Assembly: GCA_049999725.1 (NCBI GenBank)
Contig: JBNGIS010007277.1
Location: forward strand, 1 to 53,918
From: Haplomitrium mnioides
Lineage: Eukaryota > Marchantiophyta > Haplomitriopsida > Calobryales
Length of the DNA stretch: 53,918 bases
Direction of reading: 5' to 3'
This document shows, in pieces, positions 21,560 through 32,544 of the stretch. The notes beneath the pieces were generated by a model. That model did not search any database. It worked only from the letters and a program-made list of their open reading frames with translations, and was not told the DNA's origin. Positions within the stretch are counted from its first letter, which is position 1. Each line of letters begins with the position of its first letter. A program made the position numbers and the translations under genes.

Positions 21560-23006
21560 TATGCAAATGATTGATGACTTACCATCAACAGCTGATGATA
21601 TAGTTGAGGGACCGATTGCTGTTGCAATTTTACCACCCCCACCTGTGGAGTTGGTTGATATGAGGGAAGGACTTTCCAAAGAAGATGAAGTTCAGCTTAT
21701 TAATATTGGGACTAAGCCTGAACCTAAAATTCTAAAAGTTTCAAAGGAAAGGATTTGAGAATCATTGGCAGCATATACCAAACTATAGAGAGAAAATCAA
21801 GATTTGTTCACTTGGAGTTATAAGGACTTGAAGGGAGTAGTGCCGAAGATTTGTCAACATTGTATTTATTCAAAGAAGAATGTTGTTCCAGTACATCAAA
21901 GACAATATCGTTTAAATCTTAATTTCTTTTTGAAAGTGAAAGAGGAAATAGAGAAATTATTAAAAGCCGATTTTTTTTTCAGTGGAGAATTCCCAGTGGG
22001 TATCTCTTATGGTGATTGTTTCAAGGAAAGAAGTGAGGATCCAAGTTTGTGTGGATTTTTGGAAACTAAATGATGTCACAAAGAAGGATTTCCATCCTAT
22101 GTTGTTTATTAATAGCATCTTGTTTGTAGTGGCCAGGATGGAATATTATTCATTTATGAATGGATTCAGTGGATATAATCAGATTTCTATTCATTAAGAT
22201 GATTGACATAAGACTACATTTACCATCGACTAAAGGACATATACCTACAAAGTGATGCCATTGGGATTATGCAATGTACTTGCAATGTTTACATGATTGG
22301 TGATTACTACATTAAAATAATATTTGTGAATTTTAATGGAAGCATTTTTGTGTTCATTCCACTATGGAGAGTCATTTATCTTTTCTTCGCAAGTGTTTTG
22401 ATCTGTGCCAAAAATTTGGAGTTTTCTTACATTCGAACAAGTACTACTTTGGGATGTCGAAATAAATTCTTTAGGGACATAAAATTTCAAAAGAAGAGAT
22501 TACGTTGGATATGGAAAAGGTAAAAGTAGTTGAGGACTTGCCTGTTCTGACTAGTCTAAAAGGGGTCTAAGGATTTCAGGGTTGTATCAAATATTACCAA
22601 ATGATGATCAAGCATTATGCTTGGATTGCTGAGCTACTGACAAAATTATTGCAAAAAAGAGACAAATGGAAGTGGAGTAAAGATTGTTAGATAGCCACTG
22701 CACCGATTATAACGGTACCAGATTGAAAACAGAAACTCCAAGTGTATGTTGATACATCGAGAGCTGTGATTGGAATAGTGTTGAGCTAGAAAGGCGAAGG
22801 AAGAGTTGAACATCCTATTTATCATTCTAGTTGACAACTATCTATGCCAGAAAGAAATTACTATATGACAAATAAAGAAGGCTTTGGAATGATCTACGCA
22901 ATTCAAAAATTTTGACATTATTTGTTGGGATATTTGTTTGTTTTATATACTAATTATATTGCTTTGAAGCATATTGTAAACAAGCTAGACTTGTGAGGAT
23001 GATTGG
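21560..23006 (+). pseudogene. element C reverse transcriptase and RNase H (5' part)
   Basis: Includes the pre-RT motif FTWSYKDLKGVVP (21804 on), VCVDFWKLNDVTKKDFHPM, SFMNGFSGYNQI, MPLGLCN, then thumb sequence (FGVFLHSNKYYFGM, GHKISKEEITLDMEKVK, FQGCIKYYQMMIKHYAWIAELLTKLLQKRDKW). I could not find a Y/F-x-D-D box; the region about 22290-22350 that should hold it looks shifted or deleted. RNase H follows with VYVDTSRAVIGIVLS, NKEGFGMIYAIQKF and KHIVNKLDL, stopping at 23006 where the inverted R fragment begins. Several TGA/TAG stops break it. Confidence 0.75.
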
Positions 23007-23389
23007 TGTCAGCTGAACTTGAAGGTACTTCGTCAAAATTTTCAAAAAAAAGTAGTTGCATAGTCATACAAATTCTCTATTTTCAACTGGATAGATAACC
23101 GGTGGGCGTCAAAGTACTCAGAATAGGCTCAGGGCGAATGGAAGCATCAAGGTCATAGGCCATGGATGGATGGGTTGAGGAGCAAAAGGAAAACAGAGTG
23201 AGGCAAAATGTGGAAGAGAGAAAAGACACGGGCAAAAAGAAATTTTGGCAAAACTAATCTAATGTCGAGGGCAAGGCAGCCTCTACTCTACCGTCGAAGG
23301 CCAAGGTAGAGCCTTGAACTAGGTCTTTCCAAGGGAAAGTGAGGATAGAGCAGGGAGTCTTATACCCTATATGGGGATGCTATTCAAAG

Positions 23390-23430
23390 TTAAGGGAGCA
23401 TGAAGGCTCTATATACATCAATGCCAATGG
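23390..23430 (-). promoter_or_regulatory. probable TATA/core promoter of R LTR
   Basis: On the minus strand GTATATAG lies about 150 bp before the LTR end. It occupies the place of TATATAAG in LTR T (about 14985) and TATATAATA in U (about 42305). Downstream, all three share a CCCCATA...GGGTGTAAG or CCCCCG...GACCTA type stretch. The call rests on this comparison. Confidence 0.5.
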
Positions 23431-24169
23431 CGCACAACACTTATGAGATAATTCAAAGGCATTTCATGAGGCAGCACTTGCCAAGGGAACCTCTCACATA
23501 ACAACAAAATTCAAATGATCAGTAATCTCTTGATTTCCAACCTTTTCTCTTCATTTTTGTTATATTGAAAGCACAATTCAAGTTCCTTTCTATCAAGTTT
23601 TATTTGAGACCAAATGGTGGAGAAATGAGGGATATCTATCCCCCTCAAGTTGACTGGATTTTTGGCAGATGAAACCCTAGGCAGTAATGGGAAACATTGA
23701 ATGATGCTTTGAGCACCTCTGGTCCTGATCTAGGGTTGGTTGAAAAGTGATTTTTAAGAAGCATCAAATGCAATAAAAATCAAGTCAACTTGATGTGTAT
23801 CAAGGATTTTGGAGTCAGTTGAAGTTTAACCTCAAAAAACGGCTCAAATCATAGGGATGGAAGTGAGGATTAAGATTCCCTTCAAACATGTTAGGGAAGA
23901 TTGCATGGGATGACTGTTGTCAAGGAAAAACCAGGGTGACAGATTTCATAGGCATAGGTGCAGAAATAGGCAAGAACAAAGGAAATGAGTAAAAACTGAA
24001 GCAGGATGGAGGATCAAAACAGTTTGACCACTACATCCTCAATTTGTAATCATTTGAGGCGTGCAATGGCTTGATAGAGAGAAGAGCTCAAGGCAATTAG
24101 GTTGCAATTTGAATCAAGGAAAATGATGGAGAAAGAAGGATGAACTACCCTCTAGAAGTTATCCAATAC

Positions 24170-25620
24170 TCAATACCGAAGTTCGAAGGTTGGAGTCTGA
24201 AGTCCGAAGAAACCCGCGGACTCCACCAAAGTGCCACGTTTCCGAAGTAGCGCAGTCTGCCGCCGTTTTCTAGGAGGAAGTTGGGCCACCACATTTGACC
24301 ACCAGGTTCCAAAGTTGACCGCCTTCTGAAGAATCCCGCGGACTCCTCCGAAGNNNNNNNNNNNNNNNNNNNNNNNNNNNNNNNNNNNNNNNNNNNNNNN
24401 NNNNNNNNNNNNNNNNNNNNNNNNNNNNNNNNNNNNNNNNNNNNNNNNNNNNNAGTTCTACGTGTCCGAAGTCCAAAGAATCCCTTGGACTCCTCCGAAG
24501 TGCTAGGTTTCCAAAGTAGCGCCGTTCGCCACTATTTTCTAGGAGAAAGTCGGGCCGCCACGTTTGACCACCAGATTCTGAAGTTGACCGCCTTCCAAAG
24601 AATCCCGCGGACTCCTCCGAAGTGCCATAATTTTGAAGTCTAAAGTCTGAAGGTTGGAGTCCGAAGTCCGAAGTCCAAAGAATCCCACGGACTGACGAGT
24701 CCAAAGAATCCCGCACACTCCTCTGAATTGCCATGTGTCAGAAGTCCAAAGAATTCTGTGGACTCCTCTGAAGTGCCACGTGTCCGAAGTTCAAAGTCCA
24801 AAGAATCCCACAGACTCCTCCAAAGTCCAAAGAATCTCACAAACTCCTCTGAAGTGCCACGTTTCCAAAGTTGTGCCCTCTATTGCCGTTTTCCGAGAGG
24901 AAGTTGGACCGCCTTGTTTGACCACTTGTTTCAGAAGTTGACCGCCTTCCGAAGAATCCTGCAGATTGGCGAGTCCAAAGAATCCTGCGGACTCCTCCAA
25001 AGTGCCACATTTTCGAAGTAGCGCCGTCTGCCACCGTTTTCCAAGGGGAAGTTAGACCACCAGTTTTTGAAGTTGACCGCCTTTCGAAGTCCAAAGGCTA
25101 GAGTCTGAAGTCCGAGGTCCAAAGTCAGAAGGGAGACGTCCAAGGTCTGAAGTCCGAGGTCCAAAGTCAGAAGGGAGACGTCCAAGGTCCGAAGTCCAAA
25201 GAATCCCGCAGACTCCTCCGAAGTGCCACGTTTCCGGTGTCCAAAGTCCAAGGTCCGATGGCTAGAGTCCAAAGTCCAAAGGCTGAGGTCCGATGTCCGA
25301 AGTTTGAAAAATCCCGCGAACTAGGGAGTCTGAGAATCCTGCGGACTCCTTCGAAGTGCCACTTTTCTGAGGTCCGAAGTCTGAAGGTTAAGATCCGAAG
25401 TCCAACCTCCAAAGTTTGAAGGCTGGAGTCTGAAGTCTGAGGTCCAAAGGTTGAAGGTTGAGATCCAAAGTCCGAAGTCCGAAGATTCCTACGGATTGGC
25501 GAGTCCGAAAAATCCTGTGGACTCCTTCGAAGTGCCACGTTTCCGAAGTCCGAAGTCCAAAGGTTGGGATCCAAAATCCAAGATCGGGGCCATCGGTAGT
25601 GTCGTCGCCGTCTGTGAAGG
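24170..25620. repeat. R LTR copy 2 tandem array (interrupted by gap)
   Basis: Inverted relative to the copy 1 array. Units contain CCGAAGTGCCACGT, GTTTTC...GGAAGTT, TTGACCGCCTTC and many CCGAAGTCCAAAG subrepeats of about 7-14 bp. A perfect or near-perfect 42-bp tandem duplicate sits at 25111-25152 and 25153-25194. Short-unit and long-unit patterning resembles copy 1 but is less regular. Confidence 0.8.
24354..24453. other. assembly gap (100 N)
   Basis: Exactly 100 N inside the R LTR tandem array; gap size is probably nominal. Array copy number is therefore uncertain. Confidence 0.95.
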
Positions 25621-27447
25621 AGGTAGGACACGTGTCGTAACAAGGATGATTGTCACACTAAAGAAAGGAAAAGACAAATGAAAGAAAAAAAAGGAAAGGT
25701 ATGCCCCTTCAAACGCCAATTGCTAAAACTACAGATGTGAGATTGGCTTGAAATCAGTCTTGTTCGAAGGAGGACGACAAAACCCAGCTATTGGCACTAA
25801 TTTCAGATTCTGAATATGGGAAACCACTGCGCAGGCTGTGTGAAAAGGCGGGTTACATCCCTCGGCCATCATATAGGGGAAACAGAGACCTTAAAGGAAG
25901 GGCCAAGATGAAACGTCGAGGTTGGGGGGAAACAAGCAAGGGGTATAGACTACCTCACTTTGAAGCTACAGGGACGGATTATTTTGTGCAGAGAGAGCAA
26001 CGGGCTACATGGGAAGGAGTTTTGGTGAGACCTTAAATGAAGTGGGTGTACTCGTGTACGTGGACCACCACAGGATGGAGGTGGACTGAGGAGGTGCTGA
26101 GAATTTCTGAGCAAGAGGCTCTAAAGGCTCCGACTACTTAGTTGGACTCATCCTTGAAGGCGTATCAACATTTGGAGGTGGACCAATACTTGGAAGAGAG
26201 GAGAACTCTTTCAGTTTGTATTTCATGAGAGGCAGGGAATGGGGGGATCTTGATGTCATCTTGGCTTTGGTTTGTGCAGGCGATCAGTCCCAAAAGCATT
26301 AGAAGAGTGCTGTTGGTGTCAACTTCTGGTGGAGAAAGGGGAGGAGTTCTCACGTTAGTGCTTGTTCACTACGGGGAAGATCCAGCCAAGTCTCGAGTGG
26401 AGTGGGTGGTCTAGCAGCTAGGAGGGCTGCCTTCTAGAGGTGGAAGTTAAATAAGACCTCTTCCAATCCTAAGGAAGTAAATTCATGGCTTCTAGCGATG
26501 GAAGTTGAAAAACTATCTCGACGGAGTGTGTGAGTGGGGAGAGAGGGTGCAAAGTTGGATAATATTTTTGGTGTGGTTGTGCTTGCAAAATCAGGACTCA
26601 TATTCGGAACCAAGGCTCTAAAACTTTGTCTAGAGCATCAAAGGCTAAGGGATTGTGTTGGGTAGTCTTAGGCAGATCTTGGGGGAGAATTCAGGCTGAT
26701 TTGGGTGAAAACGAGGGTACTCTTCTTACAATGCTAGGGGGTTGGAGTGTTGGTGACAATTTGTTGCACGATGGTGGGGGGACTATGTTGGGAGGTTCGT
26801 AGTGTGTTGATAAACTGTGATTTCTGCTCTCATTATACTTGTAGGAACTTTATGAGAACACTCCTGAAGAGGGAAGCGATGTTATCAGAGACAGAGTTGA
26901 GAAAAATAGGTCTGTATGTGCTTAGAGAGGCCAATAGGTTGGGTTTAAAGCTAGGGTGGTACTTTTTATTTTGTTTGAAGATTAAATCAGATAGCTCTAA
27001 CTTGTTTGGGTGTTGGAGTAGCTGGCCCTGTTAGCATTTCAGATCTTGGAAGAGTGAATCATAGTCTTAGTTGTTTTAAGACGCATCCTATAGGGGAGAG
27101 ATGCAAGGCCATATCTGAGGCATAACTGTATGCAACCATCTTCATGAATGGGTACATTGAGTACTTGTAATTGGATTGCATCAAAATCAGCATTGGTGTG
27201 TGCTCAAAATTGTTTGGTGTAGGGTTGTGGTTGCTTTGTGTGTATGGAGAAGAATGTAGGTCTGTCTTTTGCTTGGTTGGGTTGAGAAGAGTGTAGAAAT
27301 ACAAGGTGAAGTTCAGGATTGCTAAGATCTGAAATTGATAGCAAAGGTTCTTGGGCCGTCTCATTAAAGAGCCCTGTAATTCTTTGTCCCCCTTTCCTCT
27401 GAAATAACATCATTTGGGTGTTAAAGGAAGGAGGGAGGGGTGTGACA

Positions 27448-28800
27448 ATTGCCGAAATGGATCTTGTTGTTGCAAGAGTTTGAATTTGAAGTGAGGGTGA
27501 GACTTGGGAAGTTTTATACCAATGTAAACTTTTTTATCAAGGCTGGAAGGAGAGCCATCATTGGATCAAGTTAATGATCAACTAGTGGATGAGCATCTAT
27601 TTGAAGTATCGAAAGATTCAGAGTTCAAAGAGATTATTGAGTTTCTAAAAGATCAAATAGTGCCCTATGGGTTGACTCTTGAAAAGAGAGCAATGTTTCG
27701 ACATAAGATATCACCTTATATATTATATCAAAGAATTATTTATAAGATGGGCCCATATGAAGTTCTTTGGAGATTTGTCTAAGGAGATGATTAGAAAAAA
27801 GTTACATCAGCCTTGTATAAGAATATGGAGGGAGGATATTTTGCGACAAAAAATGCACTCAAGAAAATTCTGAAAAGTTGGTATTGGTGGCTAAAGATGA
27901 GTCAAGATGTGTTGGAGTTTATTAAACAATGTGATCCATGTCAAAGAATAAGACAGTCGACAACAACATCTCATTTTCCATTAACTCGGATTTTGCCTTT
28001 ACCTCCATTTGAGAAATAGGGAATTGATTTTTTTTTGGACCAATTCAGCTAGCAGCTAGGTGGTACCACAATCGCTATATTTTAGGGGCCATAAATTATG
28101 TTACTAAATGGGCTAAAGTTGAATCAGTGAAGAGAGATACTCTGGAAGTGAAAGCTGAATTTTTATTTGATAATATTATTAGCCGGTTTGGGTGTCCATT
28201 GGAATTGGTAAGCGATCAAGGCCTCATTTCCTCAATTCAACCATTGAGAAATTGACAAAAGAATTATTTGATTAAGCACCGAAAAACTATGCCTTACAAT
28301 CCAAGAGAAAATGGTCATATGGAAAAGGTTCATGGGATTCTCTGCAAAGCTCTTAACAAGATTGTTGCATGTGATGCAATTCCTTATTTCTTGGTTTATG
28401 AAATGCATGCAATAATACTAGTAGAATTTGCAATCCCAACATTGCCAGTTCCAATTACTGAAAGACAACATGCTGAAGATAATATTTGGCAACAAACTCA
28501 AGATATCATTCAGTTGGAAGAAGAGAGGACAATAAGTTTGGAAAATAATGAAGAGATTCTGTGGCAAAAGAAGTGGAAACAAGATCAGAACCTGAGATAA
28601 TCAATGGTAAAAGAAGACAACTTGGTGTTGATCTATGATTCCTAATATCAATTGTTTCTTGGAAAACTTCTTACAAGATAGGAGGGTCTCTATTGTATAC
28701 TGAAAGTGCATGAAAATGGACCAGTTGAGTTATGTACCTTGGAATGAAAACTATTACCTAATCGAATCAATGGTTTTTGATTAAAGATGTATTACCTCAA
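27448..28800 (+). pseudogene. element C RNase H end and integrase
   Basis: The RNase H tail resumes with PKWILLLQEFEFEV right after the insertion. The HHCC region has lost at least one His (GGYFA where GGHYA is usual) but keeps CDPCQ (about 27930). In the core the first catalytic Asp is Asn (AINYVTKW, codon 28094-28096). The second Asp is kept in VSDQG (28214-28216) and the Glu in NGHMEK (28322-28324), exactly 35 residues later. The C-terminal tail has LVLIYDS, LGKLLTR and ENGPVELCTLE (about 28610-28750). No chromodomain was seen. The missing Asp and the stops make it inactive. Confidence 0.8.
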
Positions 28801-31450
28801 GGAACATGTCTGCGAGGACATTGCGTAATATAGAGAAGGAATATATGTGGGAAAGTTTTCAAAGGGAGAATGCTGGAAAAGATCAAATGAGGATGTTTTT
28901 CTTGAAACATTGAAGAAAATTGAGCCAAAGAGATTGAAAGAGGTGGAAAATATGAATATTTGAGGATTTGGATCTTAGCAAATGAAATTGGATATCAAGA
29001 CAAAGAAAAACAATTGGGAGGATTAACTTTGGAAAGCTGAAAGGAAGTCAGAATGGGGATGACTTTGAATGAGTGCATCGATGTTATCCACCTGATTTGA
29101 TAGTTCAGAAAGGGTTGTTTATCATTTACAATTGAAGTTAATGCATTGTGAGTTTTCATTATGATGTGAAGTGGAAAGTGACCAAAACATTTTGAAAGAT
29201 TGTTCTTCATTTTCTCTCAAGGCAAATATTCCAAGAGGTCAAAAGGCACATGGGTTGCATAGCAAAGGTTAGAGCAAATAATAGCATTACTTTGTGTTAT
29301 TCCAAAAGAAGAAGAAGAGGTTAGGATCACCTAAGAGATTGAAAGAGTTCGCAAATTAGAAATGAGTCAAGATGAAGGTTACATGGGAGTGCCAAAACAA
29401 CTAGTGAAGATCTTGCACTCGCTGAAGATTTTCTATGATTTGAGGAAATGCTTGATGAAGCAAGGGTTATGGGAATTCTTCAACAAAACTTGGTTTGAAG
29501 ATATGTCCTTGGTGTTCTAGAGGATGGAGATCAAACAGATGAATGTGAAGTAGACTCAAATCGTGATGGTGATCAAGAAGTCTTCATTGGCATTTATGGA
29601 GGAATGAATGAGAAAAGTTCACATAGTGACTAAGGAGGATTGCCCAGAGAAGGAATTGAGAGGGGATGAGCACTTGGGCACATTTGGTGCCCAATCATAG
29701 TACAACGAACGATGGGTATAAAGTTCTTGAAGTTGGAGACCCTTTGGTGCAAGAATTTATTCAGCTTTGGGGATACATTCTGTTCTAACTAGAGTTTCAT
29801 TATGTATCTAAAGCCAATCTTATTTTTCTATTGAATGTCGGAAGAGGCCATACCAAGGGGGTGGCAGATTTTTCGAGAAGAAGAGTGCATTGTTGCTGCG
29901 AGTTATCTTGGGCACAAAACCTAGTGATTTGGTTCAGGCCCTTCATGCTACATCATTTGGAAGGGCAGAAGTTGTGTACATAAGAGGAATTATCATAAAT
30001 CAATGGACATGTGAGAGGGGTGTAGAAAGAGACAATTTGGAATGAGGGAGTTCCACATAAAATCAGAAGAGCTCCATGGACAATGCCATCCACTAATCCA
30101 ATCTTTAGTGAGGAGGTGGAAACTCATAAACAAAAGAGGCCATTTGCATAGAAGATCAAGAGGGCAAGGACTGAGCAAGGAGTGTGGATTCCGAAAGAGC
30201 AAGTACTTGTTGGAGTTGGTCCTAGTATAGAAGGTCCTTCGGGTAATCCAGCGGAAGTCCAAGAGCAAAGGAGAGGCCTGCAGTGGTAAGTATTGATTCA
30301 GATGATGCTGATTCTAAGAATTGGGAGAAACTGTTATCTACCACACATGCCTTTAAAGGAGAGTTAGAAAGAGAGGTACAAGAGCAAGAAGCTACGAAGA
30401 GAAGAGAAGAAGCCTAATGAGCTACCACGAGTGCAACGGAAAGAGTGAGAAATTCAAGGGAAAATGTGAGGAGAGCGCTGGGAATGTCTTCAGTTGTGGA
30501 ACCAGTGAATGTTCCCATATCCAAAAAAGGCAAGAAATTGCGAATTGTTCCAATGATATCTAGCGAGCCAGCCAGAGTTTAGGAAATTGGGGAGGAAATT
30601 ATTTTCAATATCGGTTGAGTCAATTGATGATTTTTATGATAAGCCAAGTATGGAAGAAGAAATAGAGTCTGAAAATGAAGACTGGAAGGGTGGATTGGCA
30701 AGAGTGGCCAGAAGAATGAAGAGAAAACAAACAAAATTGATCGCATGGGTAAGACAAGTGAGAAAAGAGAAGGTTGAATGGATGCAGTGTGGCTAGAGTG
30801 TATGGAGAGAAAGAGAAGGGAATCTACTGAGTGCATTGAGATTTGTGAATTGAAAGGGAAAATTGCAACTATGTTGTCTCATATGTTAAATCATATGGAT
30901 GAGATTGCATGATTTAAGAGTCAAGTGGGAGAAGTAACAGGCCGATTGCAAATGTTTGAGAATTGAGAGTTTGTGATGGAGAGAAAGAACAAGGAAGTTG
31001 AAGTGGAAGTTATATAACGCAGAGGTGTGGTTAATCAGCTTCAGAATGAAATTGCGACTCATGAGGAGATGAAGAAGAATTGGGAAGAACTTTTTTGAGG
31101 GAATTTCTCAAGGGCATCAAGTGGTCGACATTGCTGCAAGAAAAATTAGATATGTGGCAACAAGATTTGGCTAACAAAGAGCAGAGAGAATTTTTGAAAG
31201 AATTACTCGAAGTGATGTGTGAATCCACATGCTTGAGACAAATGTGGGAGAAGGTCAAGAGTGTGAGAGTTGAGACTCTGGATCAATCTTTGCAGTGATT
31301 GGTGGTGGACATTTGAGAGGCAAATCAAGAGGTTGCCGAGAGTTGAGAATAATTGGCTACATTGGAGGAAAGAGTTGGAAGGAAGCAACAAAGGAAAGAT
31401 TGGGAATATCAGTTAAGAGTGTTCTATGGGTAGAAAAGGAAGGAGAAACT
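28801..31450 (+). pseudogene. coding-like extra region after element C integrase
   Basis: I do not recognise a family. Long stretches read as protein in shifting frames, for example VPKQLVKILHSLKIFYDLRK (about 29390), RVILGTKPSDLVQALHATSF (about 29900), and a Glu/Arg/Lys-rich tract with SDDADSKNWEKLLSTTHAFK then ATERVRNSRENVRRALGMSS (30290-30510). Parts at 30650-31300 look helical and charged, as a coiled coil would. Some plant gypsy lineages carry an extra ORF between integrase and the 3' LTR, which would fit this place. It could also be captured host sequence. No intact frame exceeds about 110 codons. Confidence 0.45.
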
Positions 31451-31888
31451 TCGAATGCACCGGAGTAATTGAAGTTGATTGGTTTGGATTTGGTGACGTT
31501 GAGAGTGATGATCTGGAAATTCTAAGTCTAGCCAAAGATTGGAAATAGGAGTCTTTTTCTCATCCTTTTCTCTTAATTTTTTTTCTAAGTCTTTTGTTTT
31601 TCTATGTATGACAAAAAAAGGTTTGAAGCCGATATATGAAGTAAAGACATATTTTGCATCAATTATCTTAGAACTATGTTTAGGCTTTTGAGTGTTGGTT
31701 TGTATGTGTGTATGTAGAGTGAGCACATTGAAGAAGATCAATTGAGAGTTGAGCAACATTAATCAGTTGTTGGAAATAACAGAGTTTAAACTTGATTCAC
31801 ATTATAATTCAATTACTTAAGGAATCTATCTATCGTGAATTTTAATCGAGAAGCCAAGATTGAGTCTAAGGATTGTCGAAGGGGAATA

Positions 31889-31890
<2 letters not shown>
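31451..31890. other. region between extra ORF and microsatellite
   Basis: AT-rich, with no coding resemblance that I can support. It probably belongs to the 3' end of element C. No LTR terminus could be fixed here. Confidence 0.4.
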
Positions 31891-31891
<1 letters not shown>

Positions 31892-31938
<47 letters not shown>

Positions 31939-31948
31939 NNNNNNNNNN

Positions 31949-31996
<48 letters not shown>
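31892..31996. repeat. (GA)n microsatellite with 10-N gap
   Basis: A GA run fills 31892-31938 and 31949-31996, broken by N at 31939-31948. It separates the end of element C from an R-family LTR start. Confidence 0.95.
31939..31948. other. 10-N gap
   Basis: Ten N inside the GA microsatellite. Unlike the two 100-N gaps, its size may be an estimate or masked bases. Confidence 0.9.
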
Positions 31997-31998
<2 letters not shown>

Positions 31999-32049
31999 CA
32001 AGAAGGGAGTCAATTGGGGATACTGTGAGGCTTGATCTAGTTGTTAGGC

Positions 32050-32259
32050 CTATCTAATCCGATAAAAGGAAGGATGTCATGTTAAATAGGTGTTTGGGCT
32101 AGGCAATAAAGGGAGAGAACTAAGATTTTGGGTTGACAGATCTGTGAGATTGGGTTCTGGCTGACGAGCTAGATCATAAAAGACCCTGGTACATTGTGCC
32201 ACTCCTTTCTCTTCAGAATCGAGTCTCCAAGAGTTAAGACTGGGGAGAAGGGTGTAACA
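32050..32259 (-). repeat. R-family LTR start, copy 5 (fragment)
   Basis: On the minus strand it starts TGTTACACCCTTCTCC at 32259 and continues for about 150-200 bp alongside copy 2 (GAGAAAGG then a CAGGGTCTTT or CAGGGCTCTTT stretch). Its left part runs into the GA microsatellite. It lies directly before the leader of element D but points the other way. Confidence 0.55.
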
Positions 32260-32530
32260 TGAACTTTTGGCACTAGAATTAGGGCAAAGGTTCCAAAGAA
32301 CATGAGATCAACCTGGAACCAATTTATTGTCTTGAGAAGAGAACACGCATGAAGTGGGTGACACAAAGGCTATGACTTGGAGCGGCATAAATTTGTGGTA
32401 CGTAAAGCTAGGAGGCCAGAAGTGACATAAATGTTTACATGCCAAAAGCTCCCCAAATTGTTAACACAAAACCAAGAAAGGTAAGGAGACAAGACAAAGT
32501 ATGGAGGAGGGTATTGACTTCTAGGTACAA
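32260..32530 (+). other. element D leader
   Basis: Non-coding. Five bases in, TTTTGGCACTAGAATTAGGG (32265-32284) resembles a worn plant gypsy primer-binding site. The call is uncertain because the sequence before it looks like an inverted R LTR start and not the end of D's own LTR. Confidence 0.35.
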
Positions 32531-32544
32531 TTGTCCATGTTTGT

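Larger units (their letters stand above)
23007..27447 (-). mobile_element. R-family copy 2: LTR, leader and gag start, inverted inside element C
   Basis: On the minus strand it starts TGTCACACCCC at 27447. LTR sequence continues to CTCGACA at 23263 (about 4185 bp). Leader with TTAGATTAGTTTTGCC follows, then a gag ATG at 23163 and about 52 broken gag codons to 23007. It splits the RNase H coding of C precisely: the codons before 23002 and after 27448 join in frame as a normal gypsy stretch. ATTGG (23002-23006) and ATTGC (27448-27452) flank it, a near 5-bp duplication. A tandem array lies at 24170-25620. Confidence 0.7.
11044..31760 (+). mobile_element. element C: gypsy element with giant R-family LTR and nested insertions
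   Basis: The order on the plus strand is 5' LTR (11044-18117), leader, gag start at 18227, gag, zinc knuckle, protease, RT, RNase H, then an inverted R-family fragment (23007-27447), integrase (from 27448), and a long coding-like 3' region to about 31450. LTR and coding part are linked because the inverted R fragment carries, after its own LTR, a leader and gag start that align with those at 18118-18360. A T-family LTR sits inside the 5' LTR. No 3' LTR was found. The right edge is approximate, just before the GA microsatellite. Confidence 0.65.

Noticed and set aside
25654-25700. TGTCACACTAAAG as an LTR start
   Set aside because: Homology between R copies runs straight through this point into the array, so it is not a terminus; the real end is at 27447.
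31813-32035. Ser-Leu / Arg-Glu frames across the GA run
   Set aside because: Dinucleotide microsatellite artefact.
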